64,000 nucleotides of DNA from Locusta migratoria (Eukaryota > Arthropoda > Insecta > Orthoptera > Acrididae). Shown piece by piece: positions 1-14,800 of the stretch; the first letter of the stretch is position 1, and each line of letters opens with the position of its first letter. Under the pieces are notes generated by a model. It saw only the letters and a program-made list of their open reading frames with translations, was not told the DNA's origin and did not search any database. Made by a program: the position numbers and the translations under genes. The stretch covers positions 150,915,323 through 150,979,322 of the forward strand of contig CM048745.1 in NCBI GenBank assembly GCA_026315105.1, given 5' to 3'.

Positions 1-3000
1 GAGGGACAGAGCCTGTTTCCTGCTACTGAAAAGGATTTTGAGAAACTGGCTGAGTGATGGATAGGGACAGGAAGGGTTTTGCTCTGACAGGAACGAGTAG
101 TTCTCTTATGTTGATCAGATAAGAGTGTTAAGGTCGAGGAAATATATAAGGGACAGAGCCTGGTTCCTGCTACTGAAAAGGATTTTGAGAAACCGACTGA
201 GTGATGGATAGGGACAGGAAGGGTTTTGCTCTGACAGGAACGAGTAGTTATGTTATGTTGATCAGATAAGAGTGTTAAGGTCGAGGAAATATATGAGCGA
301 CAGAGTCTAGTTCCTGCTACTGAAAAGGATTTTGAGAAACCGGCTGAGTGATGGATAGGGACAGGAAGGGTTTTGCTCTGACAGGAACGAGTAGTTATGT
401 TATGTTGATCAGATAAGAGTGTTAAGGTCGAGGAAATATATAAGGGACAGAGCCTGGTTCCTGCTACTGAAAAGGATTTTGAGAAACCGACTGAGTGATG
501 GATAGGGACAGGAAGGGTTTTGCTCTGACAGGAACGAGTAGTTCTGTTATGTTGATCAGATAAGAGTGTTAAGGTCGAGGAAATATATAAGGGACAGAGC
601 CTGGTTCCTGCTACTGAAAAGGATTTTGAGAAACCGGCTGAGTGATGGATAGGGACAGGAAGGGTTTTGCTCTGACAGGAACGAGTAGTTCTGTTATGTT
701 GATCAGATAAGAGTGTTAAGGTCGAGGAAATATATAAGGGACAGAGCCTGGTTCCTGCTACTGAAAAGGATTTTGAGAAACCGACTGAGTGATGGATAGG
801 GACAGGAAGGGTTTTGCTCTGACAGGAACGAGTAGTTCTGTTATGTTGATCAGATAAGAGTGTTAAGGTCGAGGAAATATATAAGGGACAGAGCCTGGTT
901 CCTGCTACTGAAAAGGATTTTGAGAAACCGACTGAGTGATGGATAGGGACAGGAAGGGTTTTGCTCTGACAGGAACGAGTAGTTATGTTATGTTGATCAA
1001 TTAAGAGTGTTAAGGTCGAGGAAATATATAAGGGACAGAGCCTGGTTCCTGCTACTGAAAAGGATTTTGAGAAACCGACTGAGTGATGGATAGGGACAGG
1101 AAGGGTTTTGCTCTGACAGGAACGAGTAGTTATGTTATGTTGATCAATTAAGAGTGTTAAGGTCGAGGAAATATATAAGGGACAGAGCCTGGTTCCTGCT
1201 ACTGAAAAGGATTTTGAGAAACCGACTGAGTGATGGATAGGGACAGGAAGGGTTTTGCTCTGACAGGAACGAGTAGTTCTGTTATGTTGATCCGATAAGA
1301 GTGTTAAGGTCGAGGAAATATATAAGGGACAGAGCCTGGTTCCTGCTACTGAAAAGGATTTTGAGAAACCGACTGAGTGATGGATAGGGACAGGAAGGGT
1401 TTTGCTCTGACAGGAACGAGTAGTTCTGTTATGTTGATCAGATAAGGGTGTTAAGGTCGAGGAAATGTATAAGGGACAGAGCCTGGTTCCTGCTACTGAA
1501 AAGGATTTTGAGAAACCGACTGAGTGATGGATAGGGACAGGAAGGGTTTTGCTCTGACAGGAACGAGTAGTTATGTTATGTTGATCAGATAAGAGTGTTA
1601 AGGTCGAGGAAATATATGAGGGACAGAGCCTGTTTCCTGCTACTGAAAAGGATTTTGAGAAACTGGCTGAGTGATGGATAGGGACAGGAAGGGTTTTGCT
1701 CGGATAGGAACGAGTAGTTCTGTTATGTTGATCAGATAAGAGTGTTAAGGTCGAGGAAATATATGAGGGACAGAGCCTGTTTCCTGCTACTGAAAAGGAT
1801 TTTGAGAAACTGGCTGAGTGATGGATAGGGACAGGAAGGGTTTTGCTCGGATAGGAACGAGTAGTTATGTTATGTTGATCAGATAAGAGTGTTAAGGTCG
1901 AGGAAATATATAAGGGACAGAGCCTGGTTCCTGCTACTGAAAAGGATTTTGAGAAACCGACTGAGTGATGGATAGGGACAGGAAGGGTTTTGCTCTGACA
2001 GGAACGAGTAGTTCTGTTATGTTGATCAATTAAGAGTGTTAAGGTCGAGGAAATATATGAGGGACAGAGCCTGGTTCCTGCTACTGAAAAGGATTTTGAG
2101 AAACCGACTGAGTGATGGATAGGGACAGGAAGGGTTTTGCTCTGACAGGAACGAGTAGTTATGTTATGTTGATCAATTAAGAGTATTAAGGTCGAGGAAA
2201 TATATGAGGGACAGAGCCTGGTTCCTGCTACTGAAAAGGATTTTGAGAAACCGACTGAGTGATGGATAGGGACAGGAAGGGTTTTGCTCTGACAGGAACG
2301 AGTAGTTCTGTTATGTTGATCAGATAAGAGTGTTAAGGTCGAGGAAATATATAAGGGACAGAGCCTGGTTCCTGCTACTGAAAAGGATTTTGAGAAACCG
2401 ACTGAGTGATGGATAGGGACAGGAAGGGTTTTGCTCTGACAGGAACGAGTAGTTATGTTATGTTGATCAGATAAGAGTGTTAAGGTCGAGGAAATATATA
2501 AGGGACAGAGCCTGTTTCCTGCTACTGAAAAGGATTTTGAGAAACTAGCTGAGTGATGGATAGGGACAGGAAGGGTTTTGCTCGGATAGGAACGAGTAGT
2601 TCTGTTATGTTGATCAGATAAGAGTGTTAAGGTCGAGGAAATATATGAGGGACAGAGCCTGGTTCCTGCTACTGAAAAGGATTTTGAGAAACCGACTGAG
2701 TGATGGATAGGGACAGGAAGGGTTTTGCTCTGACAGGAATGAGTAGTTATGTTATGTTGATCAGATAAGAGTGTTAAGGTCGAGGAAATATATGAGGGAC
2801 AGAGCCTGTTTCCTGCTACTGAAAAGGATTTTGGGAAACTGGCTGAGTGATGGATAGGGACAGGAAGGGTTTTGCTCGGGTAGGAACGAGTAGTTCTGTT
2901 ATGTTGATCAGATAAGAGTGTTAAGGTCGAGGAAATATATGAGGGACAGAGCCTGTTTCCTGCTACTGAAAAGGATTTTGAGAAACTGGCTGAGTGATGG

Positions 3001-6000
3001 ATAGGGACAGGAAGGGTTTTGCTCAGATAGGAACGAGTAGTTATGTTATATTGATCAATTAAGAGTGTTAAGGTCGAGGAAATATATAAGGGACAGAGCC
3101 TGGTTCCTGCTACTGAAAAGGATTTTGAGAAACCGACTGAGTGATGGATAGGGACAGGAAGGGTTTTGCTCTGACAGGAACGAGTAGTTCTGTTATGTTG
3201 ATCAATTAAGAGTGTTAAGGTCGAGGAAATATATGAGGGACAGAGCCTGGTTCCTGCTACTGAAAAGGATTTTGAGAAACCGACTGAGTGATGGATAGGG
3301 ACAGGAAGGGTTTTGCTCTGACAGGAACGAGTAGTTCTGTTATGTTGATCAGATAAGAGTGTTAAGGTCGAGGAAATATATGAGGGACAGAGCCTGTTTC
3401 CTGCTACTGAAAAGGATTTTGAGAAACTGGCTGAGTGATGGATAGGGACAGGAAGGGTTTTGCTCGGATAGGAACGAGTAGTTATGTTATGTTGATCAAT
3501 TAAGAGTGTTAAGGTCGAGGAAATATATAAGGGACAGAGCCTGGTTCCTGCTACTGAAAAGGATTTTGAGAAACCGACTGAGTGATGGATAGGGACAGGA
3601 AGGGTTTTGCTCTGACAGGAACGAGTAGTTCTGTTATGTTGATCAGATAAGAGTGTTAAGGTCGAGGAAATATATAAGGGACAGAGCCTGGTTCCTGCTA
3701 CTGAAAAGGATTTTGAGAAACCGGCTGAGTGATGGATAGGGACAGGAAGGGTTTTGCTCTGACAGGAACGAGTAGTTCTGTTATGTTGATCAGATAAGAG
3801 TGTTAAGGTCGAGGAAATATATAAGGGACAGAGCCTGGTTCCTGCTACTGAAAAGGATTTTGAGAAACCGACTGAGTGATGGATAGGGACAGGAAGGGTT
3901 TTGCTCTGACAGGAACGAGTAGTTATGTTATGTTGATCAGATAAGAGTGTTAAGGTCGAGGAAATATATAAGGGACAGAGCCTGGTTCCTGCTACTGAAA
4001 AGGATTTTGAGAAACCGACTGAGTGATGGATAGGGACAGGAAGGGTTTTGCTCTGACAGGAACGAGTAGTTCTGTTATGTTGATCAGATAAGAGTGTTAA
4101 GGTCGAGGAAATATATAAGGGACAGAGCCTGGTTCCTGCTACTGAAAAGGATTTTGAGAAACCGACTGAGTGATGGATAGGGACAGGAAGGGTTTTGCTC
4201 TGACAGGAACGAGTAGTTATGTTATGTTGATCAGATAAGAGTGTTAAGGTCGAGGAAATATATGAGGGACAGAGCCTGTTTCCTGCTACTGAAAAGGATT
4301 TTGAGAAACTGGCTGAGTGATGGATAGGGACAGGAATGGTTTTGCTCGGATAGGAACGAGTAGTTCTGTTATGTTGATCAGATAAGAGTGTTAAGGTCGA
4401 GGAAATATATGAGGGACAGAGCCTGGTTCCTGCTACTGAAAAGGATTTTGAGAAACCGACTGAGTGATGGATAGGGACAGGAAGGGTTTTGCTCTGACAG
4501 GAACGAGTAGTTATGTTATGTTGATCAGATAAGAGTGTTAAGGTCGAGGAAATATATGAGCGACAGAGTCTAGTTCCTGCTACTGAAAAGGATTTTGAGA
4601 AACCGGCTGAGTGATGGATAGGGACAGGAAGGGTTTTGCTCTGACAGGAACGAGTAGTTATGTTATGTTGATCAGATAAGAGTGTTAAGGTCGAGGAAAT
4701 ATATAAGGGACAGAGCCTGGTTCCTGCTACTGAAAAGGATTTTGAGAAACCGACTGAGTGATGGATAGGGACAGGAAGGGTTTTGCTCTGACAGGAACGA
4801 GTAGTTCTGTTATGTTGATCAGATAAGAGTGTTAAGGTCGAGGAAATATATAAGGGACAGAGCCTGGTTCCTGCTACTGAAAAGGATTTTGAGAAACTGG
4901 CTGAGTGATGGATAGGGACCGGAAGGGTTTTGCTCGGATAGGAACGAGTAGTTATGTTATGTTGATCAATTAAGAGTGTTAAGGTCGAGGAAATATATAA
5001 GGGACAGAGCCTGGTTCCTGCTACTGAAAAGGATTTTGAGAAACCGACTGAGTGATGGATAGGGACAGGAAGGGTTTTGCTCTGACAGGAACGAGTAGTT
5101 CTGTTATGTTGATCAATTAAGAGTGTTAAGGTCGAGGAAATATATGAGGGACAGAGCCTGGTTCCTGCTACTGAAAAGGATTTTGAGAAACCGACTGAGT
5201 GATGGATAGGGACAGGAAGGGTTTTGCTCTGACAGGAACGAGTAGTTCTGTTATGTTGATCAGATAAGAGTGTTAAGGTCGAGGAAATATATGAGGGACA
5301 GAGCCTGTTTCCTGCTACTGAAAAGGATTTTGAGAAACTGGCTGAGTGATGGATAGGGACAGGAAGGGTTTTGCTCGGATAGGAACGAGTAGTTATGTTA
5401 TGTTGATCAATTAAGAGTGTTAAGGTCGAGGAAATATATAAGGGACAGAGCCTGGTTCCTGCTACTGAAAAGGATTTTGAGAAACCGACTGAGTGATGGA
5501 TAGGGACAGGAAGGGTTTTGCTCTGACAGGAACGAGTAGTTATGTTATGTTGATCAGATAAGAGTGTTAAGGTCGAGGAAATATATAAGGGACAGAGCCT
5601 GGTTCCTGCTACTGAAAAGGATTTTGAGAAACCGGCTGAGTGATGGATAGGGACAGGAAGGGTTTTGCTCTGACAGGAACGAGTAGTTCTGTTATGTTGA
5701 TCAGATAAGAGTGTTAAGGTCGAGGAAATATATAAGGGACAGAGCCTGGTTCCTGCTACTGAAAAGGATTTTGAGAAACCGACTGAGTGATGGATAGGGA
5801 CAGGAAGGGTTTTGCTCTGACAGGAACGAGTAGTTATGTTATGTTGATCAGATAAGAGTGTTAAGGTCGAGGAAATATATAAGGGACAGAGCCTGGTTCC
5901 TGCTACTGAAAAGGATTTTGAGAAACCGACTGAGTGATGGATAGGGACAGGAAGGGTTTTGCTCTGACAGGAACGAGTAGTTCTGTTATGTTGATCAGAT

Positions 6001-9000
6001 AAGAGTGTTAAGGTCGAGGAAATATATAAGGGACAGAGCCTGGTTCCTGCTACTGAAAAGGATTTTGAGAAACCGACTGAGTGATGGATAGGGACAGGAA
6101 GGGTTTTGCTCTGACAGGAACGAGTAGTTATGTTATGTTGATCAGATAAGAGTGTTAAGGTCGAGGAAATATATGAGGGACAGAGCCTGTTTCCTGCTAC
6201 TGAAAAGGATTTTGAGAAACTGGCTGAGTGATGGATAGGGACAGGAAGGGTTTTGCTCGGATAGGAACGAGTAGTTCTGTTATGTTGATCAGATAAGAGT
6301 GTTAAGGTCGAGGAAATATATGAGGGACAGAGCCTGTTTCCTGCTACTGAAAAGGATTTTGAGAAACTGGCTGAGTGATGGATAGGGACAGGAAGGGTTT
6401 TGCTCTGACAGGAACGAGTAGTTCTCTTATGTTGATCAGATAAGAGTGTTAAGGTCGAGGAAATATATAAGGGACAGAGCCTGGTTCCTGCTACTGAAAA
6501 GGATTTTGAGAAACCGACTGAGTGATGGATAGGGACAGGAAGGGTTTTGCTCTGACAGGAACGAGTAGTTATGTTATGTTGATCAGATAAGAGTGTTAAG
6601 GTCGAGGAAATATATGAGCGACAGAGTCTAGTTCCTGCTACTGAAAAGGATTTTGAGAAACCGGCTGAGTGATGGATAGGGACAGGAAGGGTTTTGCTCT
6701 GACAGGAACGAGTAGTTATGTTATGTTGATCAGATAAGAGTGTTAAGGTCGAGGAAATATATAAGGGACAGAGCCTGGTTCCTGCTACTGAAAAGGATTT
6801 TGAGAAACCGACTGAGTGATGGATAGGGACAGGAAGGGTTTTGCTCTGACAGGAACGAGTAGTTCTGTTATGTTGATCAGATAAGAGTGTTAAGGTCGAG
6901 GAAATATATAAGGGACAGAGCCTGGTTCCTGCTACTGAAAAGGATTTTGAGAAACCGACTGAGTGATGGATAGGGACAGGAAGGGTTTTGCTCTGACAGG
7001 AACGAGTAGTTCTGTTATGTTGATCAGATAAGAGTGTTAAGGTCGAGGAAATATATAAGGGACAGAGCCTGGTTCCTGCTACTGAAAAGGATTTTGAGAA
7101 ACCGACTGAGTGATGGATAGGGACAGGAAGGGTTTTGCTCTGACAGGAACGAGTAGTTATGTTATGTTGATCAGATAAGAGTGTTAAGGTCGAGGAAATA
7201 TATGAGGGACAGAGCCTGTTTCCTGCTACTGAAAAGGATTTTGAGAAACTGGCTGAGTGATGGATAGGGACAGGAAGGGTTTTGCTCGGATAGGAACGAG
7301 TAGTTCTGTTATGTTGATCAGATAACAGTGTTAAGGTCGAGGAAATATATGAGGGACAGAGCCTGTTTCCTGCTACTGAAAAGGATTTTGAGAAACTGGC
7401 TGAGTGATGGATAGGGACAGGAAGGGTTTTGCTCTGACAGGAACGAGTAGTTCTCTTATGTTGATCAGATAAGAGTGTTAAGGTCGAGGAAATATATAAG
7501 GGACAGAGCCTGGTTCCTGCTACTGAAAAGGATTTTGAGAAACCGACTGAGTGATGGATAGGGACAGGAAGGGTTTTGCTCTGACAGGAACGAGTAGTTA
7601 TGTTATGTTGATCAGATAAGAGTGTTAAGGTCGAGGAAATATATGAGCGACAGAGTCTAGTTCCTGCTACTGAAAAGGATTTTGAGAAACCGGCTGAGTG
7701 ATGGATAGGGACAGGAAGGGTTTTGCTCTGACAGGAACGAGTAGTTATGTTATGTTGATCAGATAAGAGTGTTAAGGTCGAGGAAATATATAAGGGACAG
7801 AGCCTGGTTCCTGCTACTGAAAAGGATTTTGAGAAACCGACTGAGTGATGGATAGGGACAGGAAGGGTTTTGCTCTGACAGGAACGAGTAGTTCTGTTAT
7901 GTTGATCAGATAAGAGTGTTAAGGTCGAGGAAATATATAAGGGACAGAGCCTGGTTCCTGCTACTGAAAAGGATTTTGAGAAACTGGCTGAGTGATGGAT
8001 AGGGACAGGAAGGGTTTTGCTCGGATAGGAACGAGTAGTTATGTTATGTTGATCAATTAAGAGTGTTAAGGTCGAGGAAATATATAAGGGACAGAGCCTG
8101 GTTCCTGCTACTGAAAAGGATTTTGAGAAACCGACTGAGTGATGGATAGGGACAGGAAGGGTTTTGCTCTGACAGGAACGAGTAGTTCTGTTATGTTGAT
8201 CAATTAAGAGTGTTAAGGTCGAGGAAATATATGAGGGACAGAGCCTGGTTCCTGCTACTGAAAAGGATTTTGAGAAACCGACTGAGTGATGGATAGGGAC
8301 AGGAAGGGTTTTGCTCTGACAGGAACGAGTAGTTCTGTTATGTTGATCAGATAAGAGTGTTAAGGTCGAGGAAATATATGAGGGACAGAGCCTGTTTCCT
8401 GCTACTGAAAAGGATTTTGAGAAACTGGCTGAGTGATGGATAGGGACAGGAAGGGTTTTGCTCGGATAGGAACGAGTAGTTATGTTATGTTGATCAATTA
8501 AGAGTGTTAAGGTCGAGGAAATATATAAGGGACAGAGCCTGGTTCCTGCTACTGAAAAGGATTTTGAGAAACCGACTGAGTGATGGATAGGGACAGGAAG
8601 GGTTTTGCTCTGACAGGAACGAGTAGTTCTGTTATGTTGATCAGATAAGAGTGTTAAGGTCGAGGAAATATATAAGGGACAGAGCCTGGTTCCTGCTACT
8701 GAAAAGGATTTTGAGAAACCGACTGAGTGATGGATAGGGACAGGAAGGGTTTTGCTCTGACAGGAACGAGTAGTTCTGTTATGTTGATCAGATAAGGGTG
8801 TTAAGGTCGAGGAAATGTATAAGGGACAGAGCCTGGTTCCTGCTACTGAAAAGGATTTTGAGAAACCGACTGAGTGATGGATAGGGACAGGAAGGGTTTT
8901 GCTCTGACAGGAACGAGTAGTTATGTTATGTTGATCAGATAAGAGTGTTAAGGTCGAGGAAATATATGAGGGACAGAGCCTGTTTCCTGCTACTGAAAAG

Positions 9001-11529
9001 GATTTTGAGAAACTGGCTGAGTGATGGATAGGGACAGGAAGGGTTTTGCTCGGATAGGAACGAGTAGTTCTGTTATGTTGATCAGATAAGAGTGTTAAGG
9101 TCGAGGAAATATATGAGGGACAGAGCCTGTTTCCTGCTACTGAAAAGGATTTTGAGAAACTGGCTGAGTGATGGATAGGGACAGGAAGGGTTTTGCTCGG
9201 ATAGGAACGAGTAGTTATGTTATGTTGATCAGATAAGAGTGTTAAGGTCGAGGAAATATATAAGGGACAGAGCCTGGTTCCTGCTACTGAAAAGGATTTT
9301 GAGAAACCGACTGAGTGATGGATAGGGACAGGAAGGGTTTTGCTCTGACAGGAACGAGTAGTTCTGTTATGTTGATCAATTAAGAGTGTTAAGGTCGAGG
9401 AAATATATGAGGGACAGGGCCTGGTTCCTGCTACTGAAAAGGATTTTGAGAAACCGACTGAGTGATGGATAGGGACAGGAAGGGTTTTGCTCTGACAGGA
9501 ACGAGTAGTTATGTTATGTTGATCAATTAAGAGTATTAAGGTCGAGGAAATATATGAGGGACAGAGCCTGGTTCCTGCTACTGAAAAGGATTTTGAGAAA
9601 CCGACTGAGTGATGGATAGGGACAGGAAGGGTTTTGCTCTGACAGGAACGAGTAGTTCTGTTATGTTGATCAGATAAGAGTGTTAAGGTCGAGGAAATAT
9701 ATAAGGGACAGAGCCTGGTTCCTGCTACTGAAAAGGATTTTGAGAAACCGGCTGAGTGATGGATAGGGACAGGAAGGGTTTTGCTCGGATAGGAACGAGT
9801 AGTTCTGTTTTGTTGATCAGATAAGAGTGTTAAGGTCGAGGAAATATATGAGGGACAGAGTCTAGTTCCTGATACTGAAAAGGATTTTGAGAAACCGGCT
9901 GAGTGATGGATAGGGACAGAAAGGGTTTTGCTCTGACAGGAACGAGTTGTTATGTTATGTTGATCAGATAAGAGTGTTAAGGTCAAGGAAATATATGAGG
10001 GACAGAGCCTGGTTCCTGCTACTGAAAAGGATTTTGAGAAACCGACTGAGTGATGGATAGGGACAGAAAGGGTTTTGCTCTGACAGGAACGAGTAGTTCT
10101 GTTATGTTGATCAGATAAGAGTGTTAAGGTCGAGGAAATATATGAGGGACAGAGCCTGTTTGCTGCTACTGAAAAGGATTTTGAGAAACTGGCTGAGTGA
10201 TGGATAGGGACAGGAAGGGTTTTGCTCGGATAGGAACGAGTAGTTCTGTTATGTTGATCAGATAAGAGTGTTAAGGTCGAGGAAATATATGAGGGACAGA
10301 GCCTGTTTCCTGCTACTGAAAAGGATTTTGAGAAACTGGCTGAGTGATGGATAGGGACAGGAAGGGTTTTGCTCGGATAGGAACGAGTAGTTCTGTTATG
10401 TTGATCAGATAGGAGTATTAAGGTCGAGGAAATATATAAGGGACAGAGCCTGTTTCCTGCTACTGAAAAGGATTTTGAGAAACTGGCTGAGTGATGGATA
10501 GGGACAGGAAGGGTTTTGCTCGGATAGGAACGAGTAGTTCTGTTATGTTGATCAGATAAGAGTGTTAAGGTCGAGGAAATATATGAGGGACAGAGCCTGG
10601 TTCCTGCTACTGAAAAGGATTTTGAGAAACCGACTGAGTGATGGATAGGGACAGGAAGGGTTTTGCTCTGACAGGAACGAGTAGTTATGTTATGTTGATC
10701 AGATAAGAGTGTTAAGGTCGAGGAAATATATGAGCGACAGAGTCTAGTTCCTGCTACTGAAAAGGATTTTGAGAAACCGGCTGAGTGATGGATAGGGACA
10801 GAAAGGGTTTTGCTCTGACAGGAACGAGTTGTTATGTTATGTTGATCAGATAAGAGTGTTAAGGTCAAGGAAATATATGAGGGACAGAGCCTGGTTCCTG
10901 CTACTGAAAAGGATTTTGAGAAACCGACTGAGTGATGGATAGGGACAGAAAGGGTTTTGCTCTGACAGGAACGAGTAGTTCTGTTATGTTGATCAGATAA
11001 GAGTGTTAAGGTCGAGGAAATATATGAGGGACAGAGCCTGTTTCCTGCTACTGAAAAGGATTTTGAGAAACTGGCTGAGTGATGGATAGGGACAGGAAGG
11101 GTTTTGCTCGGATAGGAACGAGTAGTTATGTTATGTTGATCAATTAAGAGTATTAAGGTCGAGGAAATATATGAGCGACAGAGTCTAGTTCCTGCTACTG
11201 AAAAGGATTTTGAGAAACCGACTGAGTGATGGATAGGGACAGGAAGGGTTTTGCTCTGACAGGAACGAGTAGTTATGTTATGTTGATCAATTAAGAGTAT
11301 TAAGGTCGAGGAAATATATGAGGGACAGAGCCTGGTTCCTGCTACTGAAAAGGATTTTGAGAAACCGACTGAGTGATGGATAGGGACAGAAAGGGTTTTG
11401 CTCTGACAGGAACGAGTAGTTCTGTTATGTTGATCAGATAAGAGTGTTAAGGTCGAGGAAATATATGAGGGACAGAGCCTGGTTCCTGCTACTGAAAAGG
11501 ATTTTGAGAAACTGGCTGAGTGATGGATA
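1..11529 (-). other. stop-free reading frame through the satellite (not called as a gene)
   Basis: Because 147 is 3 x 49, one - strand frame repeats as a 49-residue unit (core pieces LSDQHN, TTRSCQSKTL, PIHHSAGFSKSFSVAG, RLCPSYIS). Reading the variant sites one by one, I found no variant that makes a stop in this frame between the 1-bp deletion near 11530 and the left edge, so over 3,800 codons are open. Nothing indicates translation: there is no signal peptide or recognised domain, and the openness follows from the repeat itself. It matters only if the array is transcribed. Confidence 0.35.
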
Positions 11530-11870
11530 GGGCAGGAAGGGTTTTGCTCGGATAGGAACGAGTAGTTCTGTTATGTTGATCAGATAAGAGTGTTAAGGTC
11601 GAGGAAATATATGAGCGACAGAGTCTAGTTCCTGCTACTGAAAAGGATTTTGAGAAACCGGCTGAGTGATGGATAGGGACAGAAAGGGTTTTGCTCTGAC
11701 AGGAACGAGTAGTTATGTTATGTTGATCAATTAAGAGTGTTAAGGTCAAGGAAATATATGAGGGACAGAGCCTGGTTCCTGCTACTGAAAAGGATTTTGA
11801 GAAACCGGCTGAGTGATGGATAGGGACAGGAAGGGTTTTGCTCTGACAGGAACGAGTAGTTCTGTTATGT
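6726..11870. repeat. 35-monomer higher-order repeat, copy 1
   Basis: Private variants in this block reappear exactly 5,144 bp to the right: GATAACAGTG (7321 and 12465), GATAAGGGTG (8791 and 13935), GGGACAGGGC (9411 and 14555), TGCTGCTACT (10161 and 15305), a lost base giving GGGCAGG (11531 and 16675), and GGTCAAGG (about 11745 and 16889). The period is 35 monomers minus one deleted base. The left limit is set by loss of matching variants just below 6726. Confidence 0.85.
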
Positions 11871-14800
11871 TGATCAGATAAGAGTGTTAAGGTCGAGGAA
11901 ATATATAAGGGACAGAGCCTGGTTCCTGCTACTGAAAAGGATTTTGAGAAACCGACTGAGTGATGGATAGGGACAGGAAGGGTTTTGCTCTGACAGGAAC
12001 GAGTAGTTCTGTTATGTTGATCAGATAAGAGTGTTAAGGTCGAGGAAATATATAAGGGACAGAGCCTGGTTCCTGCTACTGAAAAGGATTTTGAGAAACC
12101 GACTGAGTGATGGATAGGGACAGGAAGGGTTTTGCTCTGACAGGAACGAGTAGTTCTGTTATGTTGATCAGATAAGAGTGTTAAGGTCGAGGAAATATAT
12201 AAGGGACAGAGCCTGGTTCCTGCTACTGAAAAGGATTTTGAGAAACCGACTGAGTGATGGATAGGGACAGGAAGGGTTTTGCTCTGACAGGAACGAGTAG
12301 TTATGTTATGTTGATCAGATAAGAGTGTTAAGGTCGAGGAAATATATGAGGGACAGAGCCTGTTTCCTGCTACTGAAAAGGATTTTGAGAAACTGGCTGA
12401 GTGATGGATAGGGACAGGAAGGGTTTTGCTCGGATAGGAACGAGTAGTTCTGTTATGTTGATCAGATAACAGTGTTAAGGTCGAGGAAATATATGAGGGA
12501 CAGAGCCTGTTTCCTGCTACTGAAAAGGATTTTGAGAAACTGGCTGAGTGATGGATAGGGACAGGAAGGGTTTTGCTCTGACAGGAACGAGTAGTTCAAT
12601 TATGTTGATCAGATAAGAGTGTTAAGGTCGAGGAAATATATAAGGGACAGAGCCTGGTTCCTGCTACTGAAAAGGATTTTGAGAAACCGACTGAGTGATG
12701 GATAGGGACAGGAAGGGTTTTGCTCTGACAGGAACGAGTAGTTATGTTATGTTGATCAGATAAGAGTGTTAAGGTCGAGGAAATATATGAGCGACAGAGT
12801 CTAGTTCCTGCTACTGAAAAGGATTTTGAGAAACCGGCTGAGTGATGGATAGGGACAGGAAGGGTTTTGCTCTGACAGGAACGAGTAGTTATGTTATGTT
12901 GATCAGATAAGAGTGTTAAGGTCGAGGAAATATATAAGGGACAGAGCCTGGTTCCTGCTACTGAAAAGGATTTTGAGAAACCGACTGAGTGATGGATAGG
13001 GACAGGAAGGGTTTTGCTCTGACAGGAACGAGTAGTTCTGTTATGTTGATCAGATAAGAGTGTTAAGGTCGAGGAAATATATAAGGGACAGAGCCTGGTT
13101 CCTGCTACTGAAAAGGATTTTGAGAAACTGGCTGAGTGATGGATAGGGACAGGAAGGGTTTTGCTCGGATAGGAACGAGTAGTTATGTTATGTTGATCAA
13201 TTAAGAGTGTTAAGGTCGAGGAAATATATAAGGGACAGAGCCTGGTTCCTGCTACTGAAAAGGATTTTGAGAAACCGACTGAGTGATGGATAGGGACAGG
13301 AAGGGTTTTGCTCTGACAGGAACGAGTAGTTCTGTTATGTTGATCAATTAAGAGTGTTAAGGTCGAGGAAATATATGAGGGACAGAGCCTGGTTCCTGCT
13401 ACTGAAAAGGATTTTGAGAAACCGACTGAGTGATGGATAGGGACAGGAAGGGTTTTGCTCTGACAGGAACGAGTAGTTCTGTTATGTTGATCAGATAAGA
13501 GTGTTAAGGTCGAGGAAATATATGAGGGACAGAGCCTGTTTCCTGCTACTGAAAAGGATTTTGAGAAACTGGCTGAGTGATGGATAGGGACAGGAAGGGT
13601 TTTGCTCGGATAGGAACGAGTAGTTATGTTATGTTGATCAATTAAGAGTGTTAAGGTCGAGGAAATATATAAGGGACAGAGCCTGGTTCCTGCTACTGAA
13701 AAGGATTTTGAGAAACCGACTGAGTGATGGATAGGGACAGGAAGGGTTTTGCTCTGACAGGAACGAGTAGTTCTGTTATGTTGATCAGATAAGAGTGTTA
13801 AGGTCGAGGAAATATATAAGGGACAGAGCCTGGTTCCTGCTACTGAAAAGGATTTTGAGAAACCGACTGAGTGATGGATAGGGACAGGAAGGGTTTTGCT
13901 CTGACAGGAACGAGTAGTTCTGTTATGTTGATCAGATAAGGGTGTTAAGGTCGAGGAAATGTATAAGGGACAGAGCCTGGTTCCTGCTACTGAAAAGGAT
14001 TTTGAGAAACCGACTGAGTGATGGATAGGGACAGGAAGGGTTTTGCTCTGACAGGAACGAGTAGTTATGTTATGTTGATCAGATAAGAGTGTTAAGGTCG
14101 AGGAAATATATGAGGGACAGAGCCTGTTTCCTGCTACTGAAAAGGATTTTGAGAAACTGGCTGAGTGATGGATAGGGACAGGAAGGGTTTTGCTCGGATA
14201 GGAACGAGTAGTTCTGTTATGTTGATCAGATAAGAGTGTTAAGGTCGAGGAAATATATGAGGGACAGAGCCTGTTTCCTGCTACTGAAAAGGATTTTGAG
14301 AAACTGGCTGAGTGATGGATAGGGACAGGAAGGGTTTTGCTCGGATAGGAACGAGTAGTTATGTTATGTTGATCAGATAAGAGTGTTAAGGTCGAGGAAA
14401 TATATAAGGGACAGAGCCTGGTTCCTGCTACTGAAAAGGATTTTGAGAAACCGACTGAGTGATGGATAGGGACAGGAAGGGTTTTGCTCTGACAGGAACG
14501 AGTAGTTCTGTTATGTTGATCAATTAAGAGTGTTAAGGTCGAGGAAATATATGAGGGACAGGGCCTGGTTCCTGCTACTGAAAAGGATTTTGAGAAACCG
14601 ACTGAGTGATGGATAGGGACAGGAAGGGTTTTGCTCTGACAGGAACGAGTAGTTATGTTATGTTGATCAATTAAGAGTATTAAGGTCGAGGAAATATATG
14701 AGGGACAGAGCCTGGTTCCTGCTACTGAAAAGGATTTTGAGAAACCGACTGAGTGATGGATAGGGACAGGAAGGGTTTTGCTCTGACAGGAACGAGTAGT

